Assembly (NCBI RefSeq): GCF_000934465.1
Contig: NZ_JXWY01000081.1
Span: 1 to 50,801 of the forward strand
From: Staphylococcus microti
GTDB taxonomy: Bacteria > Bacillota > Bacilli > Staphylococcales > Staphylococcaceae
Direction: 5' to 3'
DNA length: 50,801 nt
A program made the translations under genes and the position numbers. The notes under the pieces were generated by a model. It saw only the letters and a list, made by a program, of their open reading frames with translations, had not been told where the DNA came from and ran no database searches. Below, in pieces: positions 8,514 to 17,771 of this stretch. Numbering within the stretch: position 1 is the first letter of the stretch; each line of letters starts with the position of its first letter.

Positions 8514-9079
8514 TGAAACGCATCGTCATTTATGGTGGGCAATTTAACCCTATTCATAGTGCACATGAAATGATTGCGAGTGAAGTCAACGCCGCGTTAA
8601 AACCTGACGCATTTTATTTTATGCCGAGTTATATGTCGCCATTAAAAGAACATCACGATCCCATTGCGATTGAAGATCGGCTTGCAATGATTCGATTAGT
8701 GATAGATAACTTAGGGTTTGGGACGTTGCGATTGGATGAAATCGAACGTAAAGGACAAAGCTATACGTATGATACGTTGTACGACATACACCAAGCTGAA
8801 CCAAACGCGAAACTCTTTTTTATCATTGGAACAGATCAATATGATCAACTAAATCAATGGTATCGCATTGAGGAATTAAAACAGATTGTGACGTTTGTCG
8901 TTGTGAATCGTGGTCGACATATTCAAGCGGCTGATTCATCAATTATGCCACTTGAAATTCCTGAGATGGCAATCAGTTCTACACAAATACGCCAAAGATG
9001 TAAGCAGAAAGAAACGATTCATATGTGGGTGCCATTAAATGTCGAGTCGTATATATCTAGGAGGGGATTATATGGATAA
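8513..9079 (+). CDS. nadD: Nicotinate-nucleotide adenylyltransferase
   Basis: A 188-residue NAD biosynthesis enzyme that adenylates nicotinate mononucleotide. The nucleotidyltransferase signature is the staphylococcal variant GGQFNPIHSAH, where most bacteria have GGTFDPIHxGH. The C-terminal ISSTQIRQR completes the ATP site. IGTDQYDQL is the substrate-binding stretch. Translation is coupled to yhbY by a TAATG overlap, and the 3' end overlaps yqeK by 8 bases. Confidence 0.93.
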   Translation: MKRIVIYGGQFNPIHSAHEMIASEVNAALKPDAFYFMPSYMSPLKEHHDPIAIEDRLAMIRLVIDNLGFGTLRLDEIERKGQSYTYDTLYDIHQAEPNAKLFFIIGTDQYDQLNQWYRIEELKQIVTFVVVNRGRHIQAADSSIMPLEIPEMAISSTQIRQRCKQKETIHMWVPLNVESYISRRGLYG

Positions 9080-9635
9080 ACAATTTGCAATTGAACTCGT
9101 TGAACAAAAGTTACCTAAAAAGCGTTTTAAACATTCATTGCGTGTTGCTGAAACAGCAGTGAAGCTTGCCGAAATTTATGAAGGGGATAAAGAAAAGGCT
9201 GAGCTTGCTGGTATTTTACACGACTTTTGCAAGTACGATGATTTAAGTTATTTATATCAACAAGTGACGAAATACAAGCTGGATTCAGACTTGTTAAGTT
9301 ACGGTTCAGAAATCTTGCACGGTCCAATCTGTGCAGTCATTATGGAACATCAATATGGTGTCTCTGACGAAGAAGTATTACAGGCCATTCATTACCATAC
9401 AACAGGCCGTAAAAATATGAGTAAAACCGAAAAACTTGTATTTATCGCAGACTACATTGAGCCTAAGCGAGAAACACCTGGTGTGGATGAAATTCGTGAT
9501 CTTGTCTACAACGGTGGAGGACTAGACCGTACAATTTATGAAATATCAAAAAGAACTGTGTTACACTTAGTGAGCAAAGATGTCAGTGTGTATCAACCAA
9601 CCATTGACTGTCTCAACTATTACAATTTCAATTAA
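9072..9635 (+). CDS. yqeK: HD-domain hydrolase YqeK (diadenosine tetraphosphatase)
   Basis: A 187-residue HD-domain phosphohydrolase. The metal ligands are visible in order: RFKHSLRV, GILHDFCKYD (the HD pair), HGPICA, IHYHTTG and FIADYIEPKR. Bacillus YqeK is reported to cleave Ap4A symmetrically, so this is the likely activity. I chose the ATG at 9072, right after AGGAGGGGATTAT; an upstream extension into nadD (from 9039) would put that ribosome binding site inside the gene. The following gene is rsfS, as in other Firmicutes. Confidence 0.9.
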   Translation: MDKQFAIELVEQKLPKKRFKHSLRVAETAVKLAEIYEGDKEKAELAGILHDFCKYDDLSYLYQQVTKYKLDSDLLSYGSEILHGPICAVIMEHQYGVSDEEVLQAIHYHTTGRKNMSKTEKLVFIADYIEPKRETPGVDEIRDLVYNGGGLDRTIYEISKRTVLHLVSKDVSVYQPTIDCLNYYNFN

Positions 9636-9654
9636 CTTTTTAGAGGATGATTAA

Positions 9655-10011
9655 ATGAACGCAAATGAATTATTAATGTTAAGTGTTAAAGCTGCAGACG
9701 ATAAAAAAGCTGAGGATATCATTTCAATTAATATGCAAGGTATCTCAGATATTGCAGACTACTTTTTAGTTTGTCATGGTAACAATGAGCGCCAAGTACA
9801 AGCGATTGCCAAAGCGGTAAAAGACCAAGCTGAAGAACAAGGGATTCATGTTAAACGTATGGAAGGTTATGATGAAGCACGTTGGATTTTATTAGATTTA
9901 GCAGATGTTGTCGTACACGTATTTCATAAAGATGAACGTGATTATTACAACCTTGAAAAGCTATATCATGACGCTGAAATTTTAGGTTACCACGAGGTCG
10001 TTAAGTCATAA
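9655..10011 (+). CDS. rsfS: Ribosomal silencing factor RsfS
   Basis: A 118-residue Iojap-family protein that binds uL14 on the 50S subunit and blocks subunit joining when nutrients are short. Typical segments are ISDIADYFLVCHGNNERQVQA and the C-terminal DVVVHVFHKDERDYYNLEKL. A TAGAGGATG ribosome binding site precedes it. The stop codon shares one base with the next gene (TAATG). Confidence 0.93.
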   Translation: MNANELLMLSVKAADDKKAEDIISINMQGISDIADYFLVCHGNNERQVQAIAKAVKDQAEEQGIHVKRMEGYDEARWILLDLADVVVHVFHKDERDYYNLEKLYHDAEILGYHEVVKS

Positions 10012-10733
10012 TGGCATATCAAACATTGAGTGCATTTTATGATCAATTGACAGATGATCAACCATACGATCAATGGCAAGCAATCGTGCAGCAATACCTA
10101 CCTAAACAACATGTTGATTACATGTTGGATCTAGGCTGTGGTACAGGTACGCTCACAACAAGATTCTTAGATTTTTCTAACCATGTTGTTGGTATGGATT
10201 TAAGTGAAGAAATGATCGACTACGCACAGCGAAAATCTGACAACGTAACATGGCATGTTGGTAATATGGCAGACTTTTCGCTACCTCATCGCTTTGATGT
10301 CATTACAATTTTGTGTGATTCATTAAATTATTTGCCAGATGAAGAAGACGTATTAGCGACATTGAATCATGTGTATCAACATCTTAATAATGAGGGTGTC
10401 CTTATATTTGACGTGCACACAACACACAAAATGGATACACAATTCAATGGGGCCACTTACCTTGATGACCGTGAAGATGTGACGCTCGTCTGGCAAACAG
10501 AGCCTGGAGAATTACCACATAGCGTCTGGCATGATTTAGTCTTTTTTGCGCAACAAGAGAGCGGCCAATACGTGCGTTACGATGAATCACAATTTCAAAG
10601 AACGTTAGATAAAGAGATTTATTATCACATGTTGGAATCCATCGGCTTTAAAAAAATCACGACATTTTATGATTTTGATCCAACGCTGGATGATCCTACG
10701 AGTGATCGTTTATTTTTCGTTGCAACCAAATAA
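10011..10733 (+). CDS. SAM-dependent class I methyltransferase (YqeM-like)
   Basis: A 240-residue methyltransferase with a clear SAM-binding motif I, DLGCGTGTLTT near residue 43, followed by the acidic motif VGMDLSEEM and a post-motif ILCDSLNYL. It is the last gene of the yqeG operon, in the position of Bacillus yqeM. The methyl acceptor is unknown. Its stop is followed at once by the hairpin at 10742-10780, which also covers the comEA ribosome binding site. Confidence 0.85.
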   Translation: MAYQTLSAFYDQLTDDQPYDQWQAIVQQYLPKQHVDYMLDLGCGTGTLTTRFLDFSNHVVGMDLSEEMIDYAQRKSDNVTWHVGNMADFSLPHRFDVITILCDSLNYLPDEEDVLATLNHVYQHLNNEGVLIFDVHTTHKMDTQFNGATYLDDREDVTLVWQTEPGELPHSVWHDLVFFAQQESGQYVRYDESQFQRTLDKEIYYHMLESIGFKKITTFYDFDPTLDDPTSDRLFFVATK

Positions 10734-10741
10734 AAGTAATC

Positions 10742-10784
10742 AACCTCCCTTACACGTGTATGAAGATGTAAAGGAGGTTTTATC
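10742..10784 (+). promoter_or_regulatory. Hairpin that buries the comEA ribosome binding site and may terminate transcription
   Basis: AACCTCCCTTACA (10742-10754) pairs with TGTAAAGGAGGTT (10767-10779) over 13 positions with a single mismatch and a 12-base loop. The 3' arm contains the AGGAGG (10772-10777) that serves the comEA ATG at 10785. It is followed by TTTT, so it can also act as a weak terminator for the upstream operon. Both roles are inferred from the sequence. Confidence 0.6.
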
Positions 10785-11438
10785 ATGTCTATTTTTACGC
10801 AAATACAAGCGTGGTGTCTGAAAAATCGTGCGCTTGCAATAATGGGTGTACTGTTAGCTATCACAATTATAGTGTTACTCTTGAACTTTCATTCTCAACA
10901 GCGTGAAGTGACGCCGTCTGAACCTTTGATACAAGAAGCGGTTACGAACAACGCTTCAGCTGATACAAAGTTAAGTCATCAGTCGTCGCCCCAGACACAA
11001 CAACCTACAGCTATCGTTGTCGATATTAAAGGTGCTGTGAAACATCCAAATACGTATCAAATGATGTCGGATGATCGCATGAAACAACTATTAGATAAGG
11101 CTGAAGCTTTACCAACTGCTGATTTATCACAAATCAATCTTGCTGAAAAATTGAGTGATCAAAAAATGATCTATATTCCACAAAAAGGAGAGCAAACTAA
11201 AAATAGCGGGGCAACAACTTCAAACACAACGAACGGCGCACAAGGACAACCAATTAATTTAAATACCGCACAATTGAGTGATTTGACAACAATTCCTGGT
11301 ATCGGGCCCGCAAAAGCACAGGCTATATTAGCGTATCGTGAAGAAAAAGGGCAATTTCAATCAGTCGAAGAATTAAAAGAAGTTAAAGGCATCGGCGATA
11401 AAACATTTGAAAATTTAAGCAGTTACTTCACGGTCTGA
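10785..11438 (+). CDS. comEA: Competence DNA receptor ComEA
   Basis: A 217-residue membrane-anchored double-stranded DNA receptor for transformation. One N-terminal membrane segment (about 17-34) is followed by a Ser/Thr/Gln-rich stalk, an SLBB-like domain (IVVDIKGAVKHPNTYQM) and a C-terminal helix-hairpin-helix pair (LTTIPGIGPAKAQAI and LKEVKGIGDKTFENL). It is intact. Its start lies 7 bases after an AGGAGG held in a strong hairpin, so translation is probably restricted. Confidence 0.92.
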   Translation: MSIFTQIQAWCLKNRALAIMGVLLAITIIVLLLNFHSQQREVTPSEPLIQEAVTNNASADTKLSHQSSPQTQQPTAIVVDIKGAVKHPNTYQMMSDDRMKQLLDKAEALPTADLSQINLAEKLSDQKMIYIPQKGEQTKNSGATTSNTTNGAQGQPINLNTAQLSDLTTIPGIGPAKAQAILAYREEKGQFQSVEELKEVKGIGDKTFENLSSYFTV

Positions 11439-11510
11439 ACTTATCTTCACTAGTGTCCTTTGAAAAATTCAGTTATAATCAAAAAGACAATCCATTTGAG
11501 GGGTGAAACA

Positions 11511-11975
11511 ATGGAAAGAATAGAATGGCATGATTATTTTATGGCACAAGCACATTTACTCGCTTTACGTTCCACTTGTAAACGTTTATCTGTCGGTGCA
11601 ACGATTATTAAAGACAATCGCATTATCGCAGGTGGGTATAACGGTTCAGTGGCCGGCGAAGTCCATTGTATTGATGAAGAATGTTTGTTAGAAGATGGAC
11701 ATTGTATACGTACAATTCACGCTGAAATGAATGCTTTATTACAATGCGCGAAGCAAGGCGTATCGACTGAAGGTGCAACGATTTATGTCACACATTTCCC
11801 TTGTGTTAATTGTACAAAGTCGATTATTCAAGCAGGTATTAAAACGATTTATTATGCTAAAGACTACCATAATCATGAGTATGCATTGAAATTATTAGAA
11901 CAGTCAGGCGTTAAATACGAACATATTCCTTTTGAACCGGAGCGTATCGCGAATTATATTATGGATACAAAATGA
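11511..11975 (+). CDS. comEB: ComE operon protein 2, dCMP deaminase family
   Basis: A 154-residue zinc deaminase that converts dCMP to dUMP. The zinc site is complete: HAEMNALLQ (His and catalytic Glu) and PCVNC (two Cys). The extra conserved segment CIDEECLLEDGHC, rich in Cys, is typical of dCMP deaminases. I chose the ATG at 11511 after GAGGGGTGAAACA; an upstream frame extension lacks family similarity. A TATAAT box (11474-11479) lies 31 bases upstream, so comEB may have its own promoter. The stop overlaps comEC as ATGA. Confidence 0.92.
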   Translation: MERIEWHDYFMAQAHLLALRSTCKRLSVGATIIKDNRIIAGGYNGSVAGEVHCIDEECLLEDGHCIRTIHAEMNALLQCAKQGVSTEGATIYVTHFPCVNCTKSIIQAGIKTIYYAKDYHNHEYALKLLEQSGVKYEHIPFEPERIANYIMDTK

Positions 11976-14215
11976 TTTATCTACTTCTTGCATATATATT
12001 AGGTCAGCTTGCTTATCATCATGTTTTATCTGCAATTTTTATTGGTATCATATTGCTCGTAAGCATGATGATAAAGCAACGAAGACTATTATTCATATGT
12101 GTTGCGTGTGCAGTATGTTTGCTTGGCTATATTATAGAATCGTACATGCTATCTCAACCGAATGAGCTGGTAATGAACACTTCAGAGAAAGACACTGAAA
12201 TGCCTGTACACATGTCAGTGCACATAGAAACAGTCCCCATTAAGAAAGAAACGTATTTTAGTGCCGTTGTACGTGCCCACAATGAAAAATATCATCTTAT
12301 TTTCGGTAGCTTTAGGCAAGATACACAGCATTATGACGCACATTTTTGGGCAACACATGTATGTCCCATAGACGCCACTATAAAACCTCCCAATGAAAGC
12401 GCACAGTTCCCCACATTATTTGCAAAACAACTTGATACGAGTCAATGTACATCTAAAGATGATCTCACATTAACTGAACGCATCATTTTAGCGCGAAATA
12501 TTGCGATAGAACACTTGATTCGCGGTAAAATGCCAGGTTATCCATACATTATTGCACTCGTAACAGGTACAACGGATTATATTTCCTTTGAAGAAAAACA
12601 AGCATTACAAGCACTTGGTATTTCACATTTATTTGCAGTAAGTGGTACACATGTTGCCATTTTAACTGGTTTGCTTTATACCATTGGCAAAAGGTTGCCT
12701 GTTCCACTGTACATTATACAGCTACTACTTTTAGCTGTTTTACCACTCTTTCTCATTTTTTCAGGCAATAGCCCAAGTGCACAAAGGGCGGTCGTCATGG
12801 CTTGTCTCGTTATTATTTTTGCCCGCTGGTTTCAATTCGCTGCCTTACACATTTTATTAATTTCTTATATATTGCTCTCTATCGTTACACCAACAATCCA
12901 TCATCATATCGGGTTTCAATTTTCATATGCTATATGCTTTTTGCTGATCACACTTAGACAAACATATGCGCATCAACACTTTTTTCGTGCACTATTTACA
13001 ACGAGTTTTATTGCAACGGTGGCGACAATACCTATTAGCTATCAACATTTTAATGAGCTCCAATGGTTAGGGCTTTTATCGAATCTTTTTTTCATTCCGC
13101 TTTACGGTCTATGCATTATTCCGCTCTCTTTTCTAGCAACCTTTATAGCACTCGTTTCTCCAAGTTTACTCGCTATTTTTACAATCCCTTTTTACTTACT
13201 TTTTAATATACATGACTTGCTTATTAAGTTACTGAGACCATTGACATATTGGAAGCTGATCATTCCTTCACTAGGAGAACAGGGTTACTTCATGCTGATT
13301 GTTTTTGTAACACTATTTGCCTACTTACTTGCAAAACAGCAACGACGTTTATTAATGCTGTTCGTCGCCATATTGATACTCATCATTACTTTCTATCATC
13401 CACAGTATACAAATCGCATGACCGTGATAGATGTCGGGCAAGGGGATGCCATTTTATTTGAAACACAAACAGGGAAGATATTACTTATAGATACAGGTGG
13501 TAAGCGGGAGCATTCAAAACAATCTAAGAACCATTATTCCATTACGAATCGAAAATTGTATCCATTTTTAAAAGAACGAGGGATTCGCAAAATTGATTAT
13601 CTTGTGATTACGCACCCACACGCCGATCATATGGGCGAAATTGCACATCTTGCCAAACGTGTAAACATATTGAACATCATCATCAATCCTAATCATTTCG
13701 ATGAACCGTATCGTCGTCTTGTGAAAAAAGTAGCGTTTTTAGAAGATGCACATTTGTTAGATTATCATCAATTACCACAGCTTCAACTAGGTGACTTTTC
13801 ATTTCAATTTTTAAATAGCGATATTCAAGAAAGTGAAGACCCAAATGAACATTCGATTGTTACGCTCGCTACGATTCATCAAACACATATTTTATTAATG
13901 GGGGATGCAACGACAGAAAATGAACAAAAATTAATGGCATCTTATACGCTACCGCAAGTTGATATATTGAAAGTCGGACACCATGGCAGTAAAACGAGTA
14001 GCTCAGAGGCTTTTTTAGAAACAATCAAGCCAAAACTCGCATTAATTTCTGTCGCAAAGCATAATATGTATCATTTACCGAGTCCGCTTATTATAGAACG
14101 ATTTAGAACAAAGGAAATTCCTATTTACAGTACAGCAACGAATCATCATATCATCATTAACTTTAATCTAGGGCAATCAAAACAATACACCGTAAGCAGC
14201 CAATCAAATCATTAG
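11972..14215 (+). CDS. comEC: DNA internalization channel protein ComEC/Rec2
   Basis: A 747-residue polytopic protein forming the channel for single-stranded DNA uptake. Two N-terminal membrane helices are followed by an OB-like domain (about 65-165), the multi-helix Competence domain (about 190-470; SHLFAVSGTHVAIL is its signature) and a C-terminal metallo-beta-lactamase-like domain with DVGQGDAILFET, THPHADHMGEI and VGHHGSKTS. The metal ligands are intact, so the nuclease-like domain should be active. It is coupled to comEB by a 4-base overlap. No frameshift is seen, unlike many lineages with decayed competence. Confidence 0.93.
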   Translation: MIYLLLAYILGQLAYHHVLSAIFIGIILLVSMMIKQRRLLFICVACAVCLLGYIIESYMLSQPNELVMNTSEKDTEMPVHMSVHIETVPIKKETYFSAVVRAHNEKYHLIFGSFRQDTQHYDAHFWATHVCPIDATIKPPNESAQFPTLFAKQLDTSQCTSKDDLTLTERIILARNIAIEHLIRGKMPGYPYIIALVTGTTDYISFEEKQALQALGISHLFAVSGTHVAILTGLLYTIGKRLPVPLYIIQLLLLAVLPLFLIFSGNSPSAQRAVVMACLVIIFARWFQFAALHILLISYILLSIVTPTIHHHIGFQFSYAICFLLITLRQTYAHQHFFRALFTTSFIATVATIPISYQHFNELQWLGLLSNLFFIPLYGLCIIPLSFLATFIALVSPSLLAIFTIPFYLLFNIHDLLIKLLRPLTYWKLIIPSLGEQGYFMLIVFVTLFAYLLAKQQRRLLMLFVAILILIITFYHPQYTNRMTVIDVGQGDAILFETQTGKILLIDTGGKREHSKQSKNHYSITNRKLYPFLKERGIRKIDYLVITHPHADHMGEIAHLAKRVNILNIIINPNHFDEPYRRLVKKVAFLEDAHLLDYHQLPQLQLGDFSFQFLNSDIQESEDPNEHSIVTLATIHQTHILLMGDATTENEQKLMASYTLPQVDILKVGHHGSKTSSSEAFLETIKPKLALISVAKHNMYHLPSPLIIERFRTKEIPIYSTATNHHIIINFNLGQSKQYTVSSQSNH

Positions 14216-14284
14216 TATTTGCAATGCGAATAGACAAAAGCATGTTATAATACGAATACATTTATTTGTGAAAGGAAGAAACAC

Positions 14285-15259
14285 ATGTCGTATTTGCATG
14301 TCGTATATGGAGAAGTACCTGAACTCGTTGATAAAGAAAGTGATCAGCTTATTGATAAGTACTTAGACCAAGAACCGAGAGATGATTTTAATTTCGTTAA
14401 ATATAATTTATACGAGTCCGAACTAAATGCCATTATGGAAGAGGCGATGACTTTACCATTCTTTTCAGAAAAAAAAGTCGTATTAGTTCAGAATAGTTAT
14501 ATATTCACGGGAGAAAAGGTAGCAAAAGCGACACAACCGAATTTAGATGGCTTTATACAGTTCCTTGAAAATTATGATGGTCAGACATTGATTATCTTTC
14601 AAGTGAATGCTACGAAACTTGATGAGCGAAAAAAAGTCGTCAAACAACTGAAGAAGCATGCGTCATTAAAAAAAGTAGAGCAATTTACCGAACAAGAAAT
14701 GAAAGCATGGATCCAATCACAATTGCATCAACAGTTCAAAGATATTAAGCAAGATGCGTTAGATGCACTTATTAGTTTGACGGGTATTCATTATCGTATC
14801 GTTCAACAAGAACTGGAAAAGATTATCTTATTTATAGGCGATCAACCGACCATTACAAAATCGGATGTCCTGACAATTGTAAATCGAAGTCTTGAACAAA
14901 ATGTCTTCTTATTAACGGAATACATTCAAAAAGGGCAAAAAGACCGAGCAATTGCTTTAATGAAAGATTTAATCAAGCTAAAAGAAGAGCCTATAAAGTT
15001 ACTTGCCTTGATTACGAGTAACTATCGCTTGTACTATCAATCACTGATTCTCAGTCAAAAAGGATATTCACAACAACAAATTGCCAAAACAGTCGGCGTT
15101 CATCCATATCGTGTGAAGTTAGCATTGCAACAGACAAGGAAGTATCAGTTAGCGCAATTACTCGACATTATCAATGCGTGTGCCGAGACGGATTACAAGT
15201 TGAAATCATCTTATATGGATAAAGTATTAATTTTAGAGTTGTTTATTTTAAGTTTATAA
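14285..15259 (+). CDS. holA: DNA polymerase III subunit delta
   Basis: A 324-residue clamp-loader subunit that opens the beta sliding clamp. The fold is recognisable from the N-terminal HVVYGEVPELVD, VVLVQNSYIF and the C-terminal helical collar domain with EEPIKLLALITSNYRL. An extended -10 box TGTTATAAT (14243-14251) and an AAAGGAAG ribosome binding site precede it. It is transcribed separately from comEC or by read-through. Confidence 0.92.
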   Translation: MSYLHVVYGEVPELVDKESDQLIDKYLDQEPRDDFNFVKYNLYESELNAIMEEAMTLPFFSEKKVVLVQNSYIFTGEKVAKATQPNLDGFIQFLENYDGQTLIIFQVNATKLDERKKVVKQLKKHASLKKVEQFTEQEMKAWIQSQLHQQFKDIKQDALDALISLTGIHYRIVQQELEKIILFIGDQPTITKSDVLTIVNRSLEQNVFLLTEYIQKGQKDRAIALMKDLIKLKEEPIKLLALITSNYRLYYQSLILSQKGYSQQQIAKTVGVHPYRVKLALQQTRKYQLAQLLDIINACAETDYKLKSSYMDKVLILELFILSL

Positions 15260-15272
15260 ATAGATTGTATTT

Positions 15273-15319
15273 AGGAGCGCACATATAAGCCGTTAAAGTT
15301 TACAGGAGCGCTCCTTTAT
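15273..15319 (+). terminator. Intrinsic terminator after holA
   Basis: AGGAGCGC (15273-15280) pairs perfectly with GCGCTCCT (15308-15315), followed by TTT. The loop is long (27 bases). It separates holA from the convergent rpsT. Confidence 0.7.
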
Positions 15320-15320
15320 T

Positions 15321-15366
15321 AAACAAAAAAATGCCTCTAACATTGAATCATTCAACATTAGAGGCA
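15321..15366 (-). terminator. Intrinsic terminator of rpsT
   Basis: On the minus strand TGCCTCTAATGTTGAA pairs with TTCAATGTTAGAGGCA, with two mismatches and a tiny loop, followed by seven T. It sits 20 bases after the rpsT stop. Confidence 0.85.
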
Positions 15367-15386
15367 CGACATAGTATTAACTATGA

Positions 15387-15635
15387 TTATTTTGCTGACA
15401 TTAATTTAGATTTCATTCTATCAGCTTTGTTAGAATGAATTAAATTCTTTTGCGCAGCTTTATCAATACGTTTGATTGCTTTGCTTACTAATTCTTGTTT
15501 ATTATCAGCATTAGTTTCAATTGCTTTTTTTGCATTTTTCACTGCAGTACGCATATCATTTTTTTGTGAAATGTTTTTGCTTTCAGCTGCTTGTGTTGTT
15601 TTTACACGTTTAATAGCAGATTTGATGTTTGGCAT
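15387..15635 (-). CDS. rpsT: 30S ribosomal protein S20 (bS20)
   Basis: An 82-residue lysine/alanine-rich primary 16S rRNA-binding protein. It begins MPNIKSAIKRVKT, the standard bS20 start. I chose this ATG (15635) because AGGAGG lies 8 bases upstream; a GTG three codons earlier lies too close to it. It is the only minus-strand gene in the first 34 kb and has its own promoter and terminator, as in other Firmicutes, where it also sits between holA and lepA. Confidence 0.95.
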   Translation of the reverse strand: MPNIKSAIKRVKTTQAAESKNISQKNDMRTAVKNAKKAIETNADNKQELVSKAIKRIDKAAQKNLIHSNKADRMKSKLMSAK

Positions 15636-15693
15636 GAAAGACACCTCCTAGAATCATCTTGGTATCAAAATTACTTTGATTACAACAGAACTT

Positions 15694-15722
15694 ATTCTAT
15701 CAAATGTGACCACATTGTGCAA
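15694..15722 (-). promoter_or_regulatory. Sigma-A promoter of rpsT
   Basis: On the minus strand TTGCAC (15722-15717), 17 bases, TAGAAT (15699-15694). The predicted start leaves a leader of about 50 bases before the AGGAGG of rpsT. Confidence 0.7.
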
Positions 15723-15795
15723 TCATTAATTGTAACCTTAAACTTATTTTTTGATATTAGAATAAGAAACATATGTGTTCGCAGCTTTACAACTG

Positions 15796-15824
15796 TTGCA
15801 ATTGTCCTTTAAAAACGTTATCAT
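15796..15824 (+). promoter_or_regulatory. Sigma-A promoter of lepA
   Basis: TTGCAA (15796-15801), 17 bases, TATCAT (15819-15824), about 55 bases ahead of the lepA start. It diverges from the rpsT promoter 74 bases away. Confidence 0.6.
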
Positions 15825-15878
15825 ATCAAAGATGCAAGAGATTTTTATAGGGAATCTTATGAAAGTGAGTAGGATGTT

Positions 15879-17702
15879 ATGAACAATAGTGAGCGTTTAA
15901 ATAGACGTAAAAATATTAGAAACTTTTCGATCATCGCACACATTGACCATGGTAAGTCAACATTGGCGGATCGAATTTTAGAAAACACCAAATCAGTAGA
16001 GTCACGTGAAATGCAGGCACAATTGTTAGATTCTATGGATTTAGAACGTGAACGTGGTATTACTATTAAGTTAAACGCCGTTCGTTTGAAATATGAAGCG
16101 AAAGATGGAGAAACGTATACATTTCATTTAATCGACACGCCAGGACATGTCGACTTTACATATGAAGTTTCACGTTCTCTTGCGGCATGTGAAGGGGCAA
16201 TTTTAGTTGTAGATGCCGCTCAAGGGATTGAAGCACAAACTTTAGCGAACGTATACTTGGCGTTAGATAATGACCTTGAGTTAATTCCGGTTATCAATAA
16301 AATTGATTTACCTGCTGCTGAACCTGAACGTGTTAAGCAGGAAGTAGAAGATGTGATTGGTTTAGATAAAGATGATGCGGTATTAGCGAGTGCAAAGTCA
16401 AACATCGGTATCGATGAAATTTTAGAAAAAATCGTTGAGATTGTACCAGCACCAGACGGCGATCCAGCTGCACCGTTAAAAGCTTTAATTTTCGATTCTG
16501 AATATGACCCTTATCGAGGCGTTGTATCATCTATTCGTGTTGTTGATGGTGTTGTTAAAGCTGGTGACCGCATTAAAATGATGGCAACAGGCAAAAGTTT
16601 TGAAGTCACAGAAGTGGGCATTAACACGCCAAAACAATTACCAGTTGATGAACTAACTGTAGGTGATGTTGGTTACATCATCGCAAGCATTAAAAACGTA
16701 GACGATTCACGTGTCGGGGATACAATTACACACGAGCATAATCCAGCTAGTGAACCGTTACAAGGTTATAAAAAGATGAATCCAATGGTATATTGTGGTC
16801 TTTTCCCAATCGACAATAAAGACTACAACGACTTACGTGAAGCATTAGAAAAATTACAATTAAATGATGCATCTTTAGAGTTCGAGCCTGAATCATCTAA
16901 AGCGCTAGGCTTTGGTTATCGTACTGGTTTCTTAGGTATGTTGCACATGGAAATTATTCAAGAACGTATCGAACGTGAATTTGGTATCGAGTTAATTGCA
17001 ACAGCACCATCAGTTATTTACACGGTTATTTTAAGAAACGGAGAGTCTATTAAAGTAGATAACCCTGCACAAATGCCTGACCGTGATCAAATCGAAAAAG
17101 TATTTGAACCGTATGTACGTGCAACGATGATGGTCCCGAATGATTATGTCGGTGCAGTTATGGAACTCTGCCAACGCAAACGTGGTCAATTTATTACAAT
17201 GGATTATTTAGATGATATTCGTGTAAGTATCGTTTATGAACTACCACTATCTGAAGTTGTATTTGATTTCTTTGACCAACTTAAATCAAATACGAAAGGA
17301 TATGCATCGTTTGACTACGAATTCATCGAAAACAAAGAAAGCAATCTCGTTAAGATGGATATTTTATTAAATGGCGACAAAGTGGATGCATTAAGTTTCA
17401 TCGTGCACCGCGACTTTGCGTATGAACGTGGCAAAGTACTTGTTGAGAAGTTAAAAACATTAATTCCAAGACAACAATTCGAAGTGCCTGTACAAGCAGC
17501 AATTGGCCACAAAATTGTAGCACGTACGAATATTAAGTCTATGGGTAAAAACGTACTTTCTAAATGTTATGGTGGGGATATTAGCCGTAAGCGTAAATTA
17601 TTAGAGAAACAAAAAGCAGGTAAAGCGAAAATGAAAGCAGTCGGAAGTGTTGAAATTCCGCAAGATGCTTTCTTAGCAGTTTTAAAAATGGACGACGAAT
17701 AA
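15879..17702 (+). CDS. lepA: Elongation factor 4 (LepA)
   Basis: A 607-residue translational GTPase implicated in back-translocation and 30S maturation. The G domain shows [17 protein letters not shown] and NKIDLPAA. It is followed by domain II, EF-G-like domains III and V, and the LepA-specific C-terminal domain with [19 protein letters not shown]. The length matches the family. A GTAGGATG ribosome binding site precedes the ATG. Confidence 0.95.
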   Translation: MNNSERLNRRKNIRNFSIIAHIDHGKSTLADRILENTKSVESREMQAQLLDSMDLERERGITIKLNAVRLKYEAKDGETYTFHLIDTPGHVDFTYEVSRSLAACEGAILVVDAAQGIEAQTLANVYLALDNDLELIPVINKIDLPAAEPERVKQEVEDVIGLDKDDAVLASAKSNIGIDEILEKIVEIVPAPDGDPAAPLKALIFDSEYDPYRGVVSSIRVVDGVVKAGDRIKMMATGKSFEVTEVGINTPKQLPVDELTVGDVGYIIASIKNVDDSRVGDTITHEHNPASEPLQGYKKMNPMVYCGLFPIDNKDYNDLREALEKLQLNDASLEFEPESSKALGFGYRTGFLGMLHMEIIQERIEREFGIELIATAPSVIYTVILRNGESIKVDNPAQMPDRDQIEKVFEPYVRATMMVPNDYVGAVMELCQRKRGQFITMDYLDDIRVSIVYELPLSEVVFDFFDQLKSNTKGYASFDYEFIENKESNLVKMDILLNGDKVDALSFIVHRDFAYERGKVLVEKLKTLIPRQQFEVPVQAAIGHKIVARTNIKSMGKNVLSKCYGGDISRKRKLLEKQKAGKAKMKAVGSVEIPQDAFLAVLKMDDE

Positions 17703-17710
17703 TTATTATA

Positions 17711-17755
17711 AGCTCCCAATCACTTGTTAAACGGTGTGACTTGGGAGTTTATTTC
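17711..17755 (+). terminator. Intrinsic terminator between lepA and hemW
   Basis: CTCCCAATCAC pairs with GTGACTTGGGAG around a 12-base loop and is followed by TTTATTT. It ends 17 bases before hemW, so hemW depends on read-through or an unseen promoter. Confidence 0.75.
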
Positions 17756-17771
17756 GTAGGAGCGATGAAAA

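Noticed and set aside
15591-15812. 73-codon plus-strand frame over the rpsT start and promoter
   Set aside because: It covers the antisense of rpsT and its promoter, lacks a ribosome binding site, and matches nothing.
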